Assembly: GCA_943704525.1 (NCBI GenBank)
Contig: CALSCQ010001399.1
Coordinates: 1-10,559, forward strand
DNA from: Pigoraptor vietnamica
Lineage: Eukaryota; Opisthokonta; Filasterea
Direction of reading: 5' to 3'
DNA length: 10,559 nucleotides
The position numbers and the translations under genes are program-made. The notes below the pieces were generated by a model, which worked only from the letters and a program-made list of their open reading frames with translations, ran no database searches and was not told where the DNA came from. Within the stretch, counting starts at the first letter, position 1; the number at the start of each line of letters is the position of its first letter. Positions 1-8,373 of the stretch are shown here, piece by piece.

Positions 1-1047
1 GCACTGCGGCGCTGTGGGTCGGTGGTAAACTGGTATGCAGGCGACGCTCCACGCGCTGCCTCGACGAGCGACGCGTGGTGTTGTGCTTTCAGTTGGACAG
101 TAACGAGTCGCCCCTGACGATGACCGTGACCGACGATACAAGGGAATGATCGCCGACGTGACAAACCTGCTGAAAACGGCCTCGACAAAGTGGCCGGGAC
201 GACTGCGCAGCTGGTCAAGCGCTCGAAAACCTTTCCACGCAGAAGCGAATACTCGCACAGCACTGCCGCATTCAGCTCTAAATGGGTGCCACAAAGTACC
301 AATCGCCACCCATAAACGTCGTAGATATCGACGGCAGCACGCCCGATAAAGTATAAGCCATCCCTCACTTGCCTCTGTCCGCGCGGTCATCTTCAGCAAC
401 GCCTGTGCTTCATCGAAAGCAACGACGACGACCCCACCGAAATGCTTGCAAATCAACCGTGTGGCCAACGCGGCCATATTCTCGGCCTCGAGTGTCGTGC
501 ACAGCAATTCGACATAACGATCCGCCAGCCCATTTTGCATACCGCGGACAATAGCGACCGATCGGAGAGCACTGTCGATGCCCCCTGCGACCGCGCCCTT
601 GGAGATAGCTACTGCACACTCGACGAAACTCAGGATCAGCACCTTGGCCAACCGAGTGCCTTCCTCATCGGTCCTGCAGTCATCAAGTCTCTTTCGGAAC
701 CACATGAAAGGGAGCGTCCTGTAGTCTGCGTCGAGGCGCGCCACACGGGCGATAACGATCGTTCGATCAGTCTCGCGAGCGATCTCATAAAGCATCTTCG
801 TCTTTCCGCTCCCAGACGCTTGGCACAACGCCACGGCGAACTGGCGCGTGTACTGCACCGAGTTCGGATCCGGGAGATTGAGCCGCACGTCGCTAACGTT
901 CTTGACCAGCAACGAGTGAAACGCGACATCGCCGCGGATGCATGTGAATGGCAGTGCCTCGCGGAGAAAATCGCCCAATCCGGTATGACGCCGCTGTTCC
1001 TCGAGATATATATGCGGCAATGACGCAGCCCACTATCTCAGTGATAT
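1..1047 (-). CDS. Crinkler/RHS-type P-loop NTPase, second exon (partial, frameshifted)
   Basis: The minus strand is open in one frame from 1032 to the left edge, so the C-terminus lies outside the window. The translation has a Walker A motif, ASGSGKTK (796-819), and a Walker B motif, VVVVAFDEAQ (403-432), about 120 residues apart. This is the arrangement of the STAND-like NTPases in Crinkler and retrotransposon-hotspot (RHS) proteins, in which the NTPase usually precedes a nuclease-like or other effector domain; any such domain here would be off the window. A CAG acceptor (1050-1048) with a TTTTAAC branch-like site (1072-1066) opens the exon, and its phase fits the donor at 2136. The frame it sets differs from the NTPase frame. 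The switch falls in the (AT)4 run at 1006-1013, suggesting a lost or gained repeat base or unit. A second pair of shifts near 300 and 225 is possible. Probably a decaying copy, or assembly indels. Confidence 0.72.
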
Positions 1048-1619
1048 CTGCGTCATAAAGCATCCGTTAAAAGCTATAAATTAAATGGATGAAAGGACAA
1101 ATTGAATGCCAACACCACAACACAACACACCCATGTAAGAACAGAAAGCACGCACATGTACTGGCAGGCACACGTGGGCAAATGGCTATCACACACTAAA
1201 GACATAAGTAACACCGGCATGCGAACGAGAAAATGAGACTCACCGGCCCCCGACGCGCCCGCACTCGCTGGAGAAAGGGAAGACGGACAGAGGCGTAAGT
1301 GAGCGAGTGGCGAGCACACGGGGAGAGACGGACACAACTTGAAAATGACACTCGACACGGTAGGTAATGGCTACGTGCTGAGGGCTCGGAGGCACGAACA
1401 CGAGCATATAACACCTCCAGCCGACGCACCCGCGTTGTTCGCCGCAGATCTCATCGACGCATCCGCACTGTTCGCCGCCGCTAAAGAGAAGACGAGGGCG
1501 CCCGTCAGAATGGAGAGTAGGGCAAAGGAACGACGGTGTGGCATGGGCACGCATCATGCACTCGTGACACAGACAATCGGCGAAATACGCAGGCGAAAAC
1601 AAGCGCGAGCATCGCCCGC

Positions 1620-1849
1620 GACGCATCACACAGCAGATGAAGACGCATCACAGCGGAGACAAAGACAACCTTAAGACAAAGACGCATCACACAGCAGATG
1701 AAGACGCAGCACACCAGAGACAAAGACAAAGACGCATCACACAGCAGATGAAGACGCAGCACAGCAGAGACAAAGACAACCTTAAGACAAAGACGCATCA
1801 CACAGCAAAGAAAAGACAACCTTTTATAAGACAAAGACGCATCGCATTC
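1620..1849. repeat. Minisatellite, 44-61 bp units
   Basis: Units start at 1620, 1681, 1731, 1792 and 1836, each opening with GACGCATC. Units at 1620 and 1731 are 61 bp; the unit at 1681 is 50 bp and lacks the block CCTTAAGACAA; the unit at 1792 is 44 bp and diverged; the last is a fragment. Each full unit also has an internal half-repeat (GATGAAGACGCA). Long minus-strand readings here are only repeat translations. Confidence 0.88.
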
Positions 1850-2064
1850 GAAAGCGACACCTGTCGTTGACCAGCAAACGCCGTACTGTAACTGAGCACT
1901 GACATGTACACTGCCCACCTGCCCGATGCTGCGCGATGCGTTTGCGGGCCGCGGAGTTGAGGAATGTCGCTACAGACAAAGAGTTCAGAACATTCCGAAA
2001 ACACGAAAAACAACAAAAGAGAAGAAACAACGCCACGCAGCGCTTCAGGGCGGACCGTTACAAT

Positions 2065-2108
2065 GCACATACACACACATACACACACACACACACACAC
2101 GCGCGCGT
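2065..2108. repeat. (CA)n / (CG)n dinucleotide tract
   Basis: A CA-dinucleotide run, interrupted by two TA steps, passes into a short CG run. On the minus strand it is GT-rich and lies about 30-70 bases downstream of the inferred donor at 2136. Confidence 0.93.
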
Positions 2109-2136
2109 GCACAAAACAACAGCCAAATCAACGCAC

Positions 2137-2443
2137 CGTCCACAGCGGCTAATGTGTCGGCGATACGCCCTTCCTTCAAGCGAAGTTCTTTGAGCTTCGT
2201 CTCGGTCAATGTCGTGAGGCCGTTGCCACTGTAACCCTGGTCGCTGAGCACCGCCTGTTCGTCTGGACGTGCCGGCAGTACCACCGGCAGCCACCTGTCG
2301 ACGACCTCCGCCCCCCACTCGACAGGGTCGTCCTTGTCAACGAGAAAGTCCGCGAGCGCATTCGACAGGTTCTTCGGATAACCCGCGACCAACAGCTCGC
2401 CGACCGTCGGTGCACGGTAGCCCGACGCATCGCCGCTCGACAT
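2137..2443 (-). CDS. N-terminal exon of the Crinkler/RHS-type gene
   Basis: From ATG at 2443 the minus strand encodes 102 residues plus one base, beginning MSSGDASGYRAPTVGELLVA. Features visible are GELLVAGYPKNLSNALADFL, then EWGAEVVDRWLPVVLP, then GYSGNGLTTLTETKLKELRL. The exon ends at a GTGCGT donor (2136-2131), the same donor form as in the neighbouring genes. I infer that it is the N-terminal part of the NTPase gene downstream on the same strand, because the phase-1 donor fits the CAG acceptor at 1048. I do not recognise a named domain with certainty; it resembles the region before the NTPase in Crinkler/RHS-like proteins. The frame stays open upstream to a TAG at 2521-2519 (about 25 codons, with plausible coding character), so the true start may be further 5', for example near an ATG at 2502 in another frame if there is an indel. 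Confidence 0.6.
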
Positions 2444-2579
2444 GACGAAGACGACACGGCCACTCGCCCACGCGCGAGGGACAACAACGGATGGCCTACC
2501 ATAGCGCTGAGACAGATGCTATAAGAATGTGTGGTGCGGATGACAGGTGGAAACGATCACGTGACCGACAGGAAAACGG

Positions 2580-2610
2580 TGTAACAATCGTAACAATGGC
2601 GTAACAATCG
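2580..2610. repeat. Short tandem repeat of TAACAATSG, three copies
   Basis: Three copies of a 10-11 base unit built on TAACAAT(C/G)G run directly into the X-box palindrome. They may be coincidental, or a cluster of sites for one factor. Confidence 0.6.
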
Positions 2611-2623
2611 TTGCCAGGGCAAC
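2610..2623. promoter_or_regulatory. X-box (RFX-factor site) upstream of CFAP90
   Basis: The sequence GTTGCCAGGGCAAC is a 6+2+6 inverted repeat with perfect arms. It fits the RFX X-box consensus (GTNRCC, 0-3 bases, RGYAAC) at every position and differs from the classic GTTGCCATGGCAAC only in the two-base spacer. It ends 223 bp before the CFAP90 start, about 150 bp of which is GA repeat. RFX factors control ciliary genes in animals and have been linked to ciliogenesis in choanoflagellates. Regulation of CFAP90 by such a factor here is inference. Confidence 0.7.
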
Positions 2624-2644
2624 TGATCCGGGGAAGTGACACGA

Positions 2645-2797
<153 letters not shown>

Positions 2798-2846
2798 CGA
2801 AAGTGTGCGAAGAAAAGAGAAACATAGAGAGGCTGCGCTTGCGAAA

Positions 2847-3987
2847 ATGTCGAAGGATGACGACGCGCGTGGGAAGGCGCTCTATGGAAAGCAGTACTGG
2901 AACCCAGAGGAGCGAAAGGAACAGTACAGGGAACGCGTCGAGGTGCGTGCGTGTGCGTGAGTGTGTGCGTGTGCGTGAGTGTGCGACGTTGCGTGTGGAG
3001 AAGTGTTTGTGTGAGCAAGTGTTGGAATAACCGCGTGTGCGTGCGAGTGCGCGTTGCTTGTGGAAGGGCGCTTGTGTGAGCAGACGCATTTGTGCGCTAT
3101 CTTACTTTGAATGTGCTTCGGTTAGCGTATGTGCGAGTGTGCGTGCAAGCGCCGCGGAAGTGCCTTTGGTGTGTGCGCGCACTTTGGGCGCAGAGGGACT
3201 GACTGTCATTTCCGCGAGCAGAAGGAAATAATGCTCCGACGCAACCACATTTACTTTCGCGATGAGATGCGCACGGTCCCAACAGGCCAGGACTTGACAT
3301 ACTTCAACACGCAAAAGCCGGTTCGCAAGCACACCTTCATGCCCCCTCCCCCCCCCGCCCTCTCATTACGTCCACTGCACACTTCTTTCGTGGGCTCGCT
3401 TGGCCCAATTATACTCACGAGAGCGTATGCTTCGAGGTGATGACGCAGCCAAACCATTGTAACCCAACCTCACGTCCCTTCTTCGCGCGCAGAGCGGGGA
3501 AGAGTTTCTGTTCGACCGCGTGTTTTCCGTGAAGGAGGGCTATTGCAACAAGTGCCACAGGGACGACAAGAAGTGTCCGCACGCGAAGGGGCAGAAGGAG
3601 CCCGCGTTTCTCATCGAGGTGAGTGGTGCGACTGTGCGGACTGGATTTGTCTCTGCTCAGGAACGAATACTCTCGGTGTGCGACCACCGGACCCATCCCC
3701 TCCCGCCCCCAACCACGCACACACATGCATACATCCTCACACGCACGCACGCACGCCGTCGCCCGGACTCCGTTTGGAGTTTCCGTCCGCAGTGTGTGAC
3801 TAACAAATGCCCTCGCGCCTGCACGCAGGAACGGCAACGGACGGTTCCCGTGCGCACGTCCTCGGAGTACGGACACCGTCGCCCCTTTGACGACCCGCAC
3901 AACGGCCGCAATCTCGTTAATCTCATAGAAAAGGATTTCTATAGGGCACGCGGGACGAACCTCAACGACCCCAACGGAAACGTGTGA
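2847..3987 (+). CDS. CFAP90: CFAP90 (C5orf49)-like axonemal protein, four exons
   Basis: Exons 2847-2942, 3222-3389, 3493-3618 and 3829-3987 (all phase 0) give about 182 residues. From memory, vertebrate CFAP90 is about 147 residues, and the C-terminal half here follows its pattern: LFDRVF, then YxxKxHRDD(K/R), HAK, VPVRTSSEYGHR and finally DFYR. CFAP90 is a small protein of ciliary doublet microtubules, thought to lie on the tubule lumen side. Introns start GTGCGT, GTGGGC and GTGAGT and end in CAG; intron 3 has a TGACTAAC branch site (3796-3803). Exon 2 is the least sure: its 3' end could be 3436 (GTGATG donor, joined at 3495) instead of 3389. It includes a proline run encoded by a C tract (3342-3357). 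The start has A at -3 and fits exon 1, MSKDDDARGKALYGKQYW. Oddity: the HRDD region carries extra Cys/His (CNKCHRDDKKCPH). Confidence 0.83.
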
Positions 3988-4028
3988 ACTGCAGGCGCGG
4001 GGTTCGCCCTGCGTGCGCGCTGCGTGCA

Positions 4029-4060
<32 letters not shown>

Positions 4061-4279
4061 TGTGCAATGAAGAACAGTTGTGTGGAGCCGGTTGTTGCTA
4101 GCCGAGTAGGAAGGTGCTGACAACCACACACCAGGGCAATTCATCAGTCACAAACAGTACACAACACACGTCGAATTCCATCGCGCACACTTCCCCTTCT
4201 TTGCTCAAACGACCGCCTAAATTCGGGCGCTCACACGCGCGTGCAGAAGGCGACTCGCTATTTCCGCGCTGGCCTCAAC
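3988..4279. other. Intergenic: CFAP90 3' flank and F-box gene 5' flank
   Basis: It holds the GTGC tetranucleotide repeat at 4022-4063 and then a weak AATGAA polyadenylation-like hexamer (4066-4071), 79 bases past the CFAP90 stop. A GCGTGCAG (4239-4246) before the next ATG resembles the window's splice acceptors, so the next gene may have a 5' UTR intron. No gene is seen. Confidence 0.5.
4022..4063. repeat. (GTGC)n tetranucleotide repeat
   Basis: About nine GTGC/TGCG units with one CATG interruption lie just 3' of CFAP90. The same tetranucleotide recurs in introns (for example 2943-2965, 9788-9812, complement of 3746-3757). Confidence 0.92.
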
Positions 4280-7200
4280 ATGGCATCTTTTGTCGACATC
4301 CACCTGGACGCCCTCGGTGACATTGGCGCGTTCCTCTCTTCCGCCGACCGCCGCTCCCTCTCCTGCGTGACGCGCGCTTTGCGCCGTGCGGCCATAGCCC
4401 TGTGGCCTGACGACGTCGCGCGTTGTCTCAAGCGGCGCGTCGTGCGCGAGATGAGTGTTGATGCCGCCTTCTGTGCGCTCGTGAGGAAGACGCTTCTCTA
4501 TGGTCCCCTTGTGCCGCTTCCCATGCACGTGGTGGTCGAGGACTGCTGCGGTGCGAAGGATGCGCCCTTCTCCGGCGGCGGAGGGTTTCGCTGTGTGGAA
4601 TGTGTGCCGCACGTGTGGCGTGCGCAAGGACAATTTCGTTGCCGCCGCGAACTTCATGTACGAACTGTCGTATGTCAGCGATTTCCACCGCGTCGATGTG
4701 AATGGCGCGTCGCTGCTGAGAGACGTGTCGCCGCTCCTCGCCGTCCACACACTCGCGCTTGTTCGCTGCGGCGTGTCGGACATTTCGTGCCTGGCGGAGA
4801 GCGCGTCGCTCCGGAAGCTCGCGCTGTCGCAGTGCGACGGCATCAAGGCGATCCCGCACATTCCTCGCCTTCAGCGGGCGGAGATTCGCTGTTGCCCTGC
4901 ATTGAGATCGGTCGATGCACTGGCACACGTCCGCGCGGTTGTGCTGGAGGGGTGCGAGGGCGTTCGGGACGTGAGCTCGCTCGCCAGCGTACACACGGTT
5001 ACGTTGCAGCACCGAGTGCAACCTACGGACGTTTCGGCCCTGTTTCTGGGCCGTGTGCATACGCTGGACCTGGACCACGTGACCATCCATGAGCTGCCGG
5101 AGGGTGCACGCGTTCACTCGCTCACACTTATGTGCGTGCGCGTGGGCGGGACGAGCACGATCAACGGCGAGGTTGCAACCTATATGTCGCCGCATGCGAT
5201 CAGGTCGCCTATCCCTCCCGCGGCTGGCTGCCTGACGCCCGTCGTTCTGGAGGACACTGAGTTTTCGGCGGATTCGTCCGTTCCCGTTGACCTCGCGCGC
5301 CTCTCGCTCACGTCACTATCCGTTGACCGCCGCCAGCCCTACCACATTTGTCACAACAGGGCCAGCGTCTGCGGCTTCGACGCGCTTGCAGCGAACTTGA
5401 GAGCCGTTCGACTCTATCTCGACAGCAACCCTACGATCTATGGTGGGCGGCGGGCCTTGCGAGGGTGGACATCGAAATAGGGCACTATTACAGGTCCAAC
5501 TGGCCGAACCTGTCGCTTGCTCCGCTCGCGAAAGTCCCGCACATGACCGTGCGCGTAAGCGACCAAATGTCTTTCGAATCGTCCGTGTACGGACTGCTCC
5601 CTGCTGTCGCCAGCGTCATGCGGGACTTCCCCAGCGACGTGCATGTGCAACGGCACGGGTGTGGCGCACTCGCCGGTGGGCGATGGTCGATTGGACAACA
5701 GCGCGACTGCATTGGGGACGTCGATTTTGCGAGCGCTGTTCTCTGCGCCATTGCGTCGTTTCCGACGGACGAAGCGGTGGTATGTGACGGCCTCAAATCT
5801 CTCACGAGGATGATTGCGTCCAAGCACCTCGAGTGCGCCCTGGATTGGTTGGAGGCGGCGCGTGTTTGTCTCGAAAGGGAGACGGCGTCGCGCGACTGCG
5901 TGGGTGCCGCACTTGCTATGCTCTGCGAAGCGGCGGAAATCGCGTACTCCAGAGAGGCGGTGGGCGACGTGCTGCGCAATGCTCTCCCACTTGACGATAT
6001 TGCGCGCGTGGCCGTCCGCGCCGCGAATGCGTGGCCCCAGAGCACGACGGTTTTGGAGCCTGCGGTGGGAATTCTGCACATTTGCGCTCGATTGGTGCCC
6101 AAGAACAGTCGCACGGTCGCCAAGAGCCTCCTTGTTTCGAACCCTGTCGTTTCTTTTGCTAAGCCGCTAGACGTCAAGGGCATTTCGCGCGATCGCTCGT
6201 GGGTGTCGACGGCCATTCGTGCGGCTTTGGCACTCGCGCGGCGATACCCAGTCGACGTTCGTAAGCCGACGGCGCAACGTCCCATGAGGCTTCTGGCCAC
6301 ACTCGCGGACATTGACCGCAGTTGCGCTCAGGAGCTTGTGGAGGCCGGTGCGCTTGACGTTCTGCTGGAGCGAGCGGCCGCGTGTCTCGGCGCGCCTTAC
6401 AACCGGTACCTTGTTGAGAGCGAGAACTACGGCAATGGCCAACGCTTTGACGTCTCGTGGATTGTCCCTCTCGGCAGGCTTGCGCAGTACTCGCGAGACG
6501 CTGACCCCAACACCCCTGCGCTGCTGTCGGCGGAGCTGATGTTTGACGTGGCGCGGCGAGTGTCACGATGGGCCATCGATGCCGGAGAAATCTTCAAGGG
6601 TGCATTGCCGCTCGTGCTCGCTGGATCCTTTAAGTTTTTTTTCCCGAGTCAGGCTTGCGACGACGGGGAGCGAAGAGGGCTCGTATGGCGGGCCGTGGAG
6701 CGTCACTGTTTGGACCCCGACCTGGCCGTCGCAGCGGCGCATGCGAACGACAATGGGCGGTACTACGGAAACTGTGACACAGACGGGTCGTGGCGTACGA
6801 TTCGCGCTGCGTTGTCGATCTACATTGCGCGCAGCCCGTTCTTTGATATTTCCTCGTGTTCTTTGATGATGAGGAGACGCGAGGAGGCCGTGGAAATCGG
6901 CCGTGCCGGGGGTGGCTACTCGTTTCTCACTGCGGCGATTAGGGACGTCCTGTCTGCGAATTGCCCGACACGTGCCGCGGACATGGCGAGGCCTTTTTCT
7001 CCCTCCCGTTCAGAAGAGTCGGAGCGCGCTTATTGGCTTGCGTCGGGTCTCGACGAACTCGTTGCAGCTTGCGCAGACAACAGAAATCCCGACGCCGTTG
7101 ACGCAGCCCTGTGGGACTGTGTTGCGTGCCTCGAGCGCGAGATTGTGTGGAGCGACGATCACCGCGCGTGCCTTCGGCAACTTGCGCACTTGGCATCGCG

Positions 7201-7885
7201 GTTGCTTTACGCGAAGTGCAGCCCCGGCCACGATGTCGTGGCGCCGGCGACCCTTTGCGCCCTGGCGTCGACTTCGATACTAGGAATCGAGTTGTCACGT
7301 GAGCGTAAGGAGGCAGATTCTAAAAGAAGGTCGAAGTGGCATAGAGCGGATGGCAAAGGTTTGCTGGCGTCCGATCTTTCGGGCGACGATTCTGTCGAGG
7401 CCTTTCGCGTACTTCACTGGGCGGTTGGTGCGATTGTGGAACACTCGCCATGCGATGCGCTGCTCTCGAGTGGAGTGCTGTTGTCGCGCATGGCGCAGTG
7501 GGTTTGTCTGAATTATTGCACTGAGTGGGATGGCGGGGGCAACGGGTGCTCAGCGGTCGTCGTCAATGAAAGCGGCGCAATGCCAGAGATTCGCGTGGCG
7601 CGCTCTCTGCTTGTCGCCATCGCCCGGGGCGGACTGGTGGCCACGTCGCGAGCGCAAGAGCAGGCTAGTGGTTACATCGATTATAATGGCGCCTTCATCG
7701 CTGCGACTGTGTTTGCGCTGTGTGCGCTGGATCGCTGGCAGCGCGCAACTCTCGTGGGCGACGCATCGTTCGCAGTGCACTCGCTGCGGATAATGCTATC
7801 GAAGAGCACGCCGAGCGTCGCAGTGGCCGTGCACGCGGCAGCAGTGGCTGCTCTGGACGACCTTCAGCGGGAGTTTAACTTGTAG
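4280..7885 (+). CDS. F-box-like / leucine-rich repeat / armadillo-like protein, two frameshifts
   Basis: The start ATG (AACATGG) opens an F-box-like helix-rich segment, IHLDALGDIGAFLSSADRRS, residues about 4-40. Leucine-rich repeats of 20-23 residues follow at 4735-5150 (VHTLALVRCGVSDIS, VVLEGCEGVRDVSSL, VHTLDLDHVTIHELP), with more LRR-like strands to about 5590. From about 5600 an alpha-helical armadillo-like region runs to the TAG at 7883, for example FPSDVHVQRHGCGALAGG. F-box plus LRR suggests an SCF ubiquitin-ligase substrate adaptor, with ARM repeats as extra binding surface; this is inference, and the substrate is unknown. The N-terminal part and the ARM part share a frame, but the LRR block sits in another. 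The shifts fall near 4585-4640 and 5435-5450, in G-rich runs, and cancel. No other stop interrupts about 1,200 codons. There are no introns, unlike the neighbours. Either a decaying copy or assembly indels. The F-box call is moderate, LRR good, ARM moderate. Confidence 0.72.
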
Positions 7886-7918
7886 CCGTTCGGTGTCAGT
7901 GTTGGCATGCTAATATAT

Positions 7919-7939
7919 ATATATACACTGAGTATATAT
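7919..7939. other. AT-rich hairpin after the F-box/LRR gene
   Basis: ATATATAC and GTATATAT form an 8-bp perfect stem around a 5-base loop, 34 bases past the stop. It could help 3'-end formation, or be a by-product of the TA repeat. Confidence 0.55.
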
Positions 7940-8142
7940 TGTTAATGGAGATTAATGCGTCTCCGAATGGTGTTTGCGGCTAGATGACAGTGGCCGGCCT
8001 TGGATTGTTGCGTTGGAATGGATGCAAGCAGTGAACATATTGCCTAAATCCCCCCGCGCTATACGATTCACGGGGGTCAGTTGCCCTATCAAATGCAATC
8101 CCTTGCGCAGAGAAAAGGGGGGACAACATTACTGTTGGCTAA

Positions 8143-8176
8143 CACCAAATTATCGTTTCTGGACTTAATTTTGGTG
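8143..8176. other. Hairpin in convergent intergenic region
   Basis: CACCAAATTA pairs with TAATTTTGGTG (one bulged T) around a 13-base loop. No flanking target duplication or terminal repeats were noticed, so a mobile element is not supported. Confidence 0.45.
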
Positions 8177-8325
8177 GCTGGGCACACGTGTCTGGATCCT
8201 GCCAAGCTCACTGACAATTAAATCAAATAAGGGTGTACGAGCTTCCTCTACACCTTCCGACCACGGGAGAATTCGGTTGCGCCAATGCCACCCATTTCTT
8301 TTATCCTCCCCCTTTTTATCGTGCA

Positions 8326-8331
8326 TTTAAT
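8326..8331 (-). promoter_or_regulatory. ATTAAA polyadenylation signal of PSMD6
   Basis: On the minus strand ATTAAA starts 43 bases past the PSMD6 stop codon. ATTAAA is the common variant of AATAAA. The spacing suits a short 3' UTR; the cleavage site cannot be seen. Confidence 0.5.
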
Positions 8332-8373
8332 TAGCCGCGTCGCTTCGCACATAACTATGCAGCACGTGGCCCC

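Larger units (their letters stand above)
1048..2136 (-). other. Long repeat-rich intron of the Crinkler/RHS-type gene
   Basis: This 1,089-bp stretch holds no convincing coding sequence. On the minus strand it begins GTGCGT, passes into GT-rich repeat (complement of 2065-2108), contains the 44-61 bp minisatellite at 1620-1849, and ends TTTTAAC(N)15GACGCAG. Donor and acceptor match the nine-intron pattern of the window and are in phase with each other. It is five to ten times longer than the other introns here (103-279 bp), perhaps through repeat expansion. Alternatively the two exons belong to separate gene fragments and this is intergenic DNA. Confidence 0.5.
7886..8373. other. Convergent intergenic region, AT-richer, with hairpins
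   Basis: This 488-bp stretch separates the 3' ends of the F-box/LRR gene and PSMD6. It contains two hairpins (7919-7939 and 8143-8176), a weaker C5/G5 pairing (8051-8086), an ATTAAA on the plus strand (8218-8223) and one on the minus strand (8331-8326). Its composition differs from the coding DNA on both sides. No gene is supported; a 65-codon plus reading at 7974-8168 lacks an ATG and shows no family pattern. Confidence 0.55.

Noticed and set aside
442-1023. 193-codon plus-strand reading
   Set aside because: It is antisense to the NTPase exon, whose minus frame carries Walker A and B motifs.
1620-1835. CRISPR-like array
   Set aside because: The units are contiguous minisatellite repeats without unique spacers, in a eukaryotic context.
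1505-1918. 137-codon minus reading that looks hydrophobic and repetitive
   Set aside because: It is the minisatellite translated; the apparent membrane-like Cys/Val/Leu segments follow the DNA unit.
3415-4131. 238-codon minus reading antisense to CFAP90
   Set aside because: It covers CFAP90 exons and introns, includes Thr-His-Ala-Arg runs from GTGC repeats, and shows no family pattern.
4551-4628. Micro-introns explaining the frame changes in the F-box/LRR gene
   Set aside because: GT...AG pairs near the breaks would give introns of about 22-35 bases, far below the 103-279 bp seen elsewhere, and several have the wrong length modulo three. Indels fit better.
5438-6312. Long minus-strand readings opposite the armadillo-like region
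   Set aside because: GC-rich antisense readings without domain character; the plus frame has repeat periodicity and one continuous reading.
8143-8176. MITE or other small transposon
   Set aside because: Only one short hairpin; no terminal inverted repeats or target-site duplications found.
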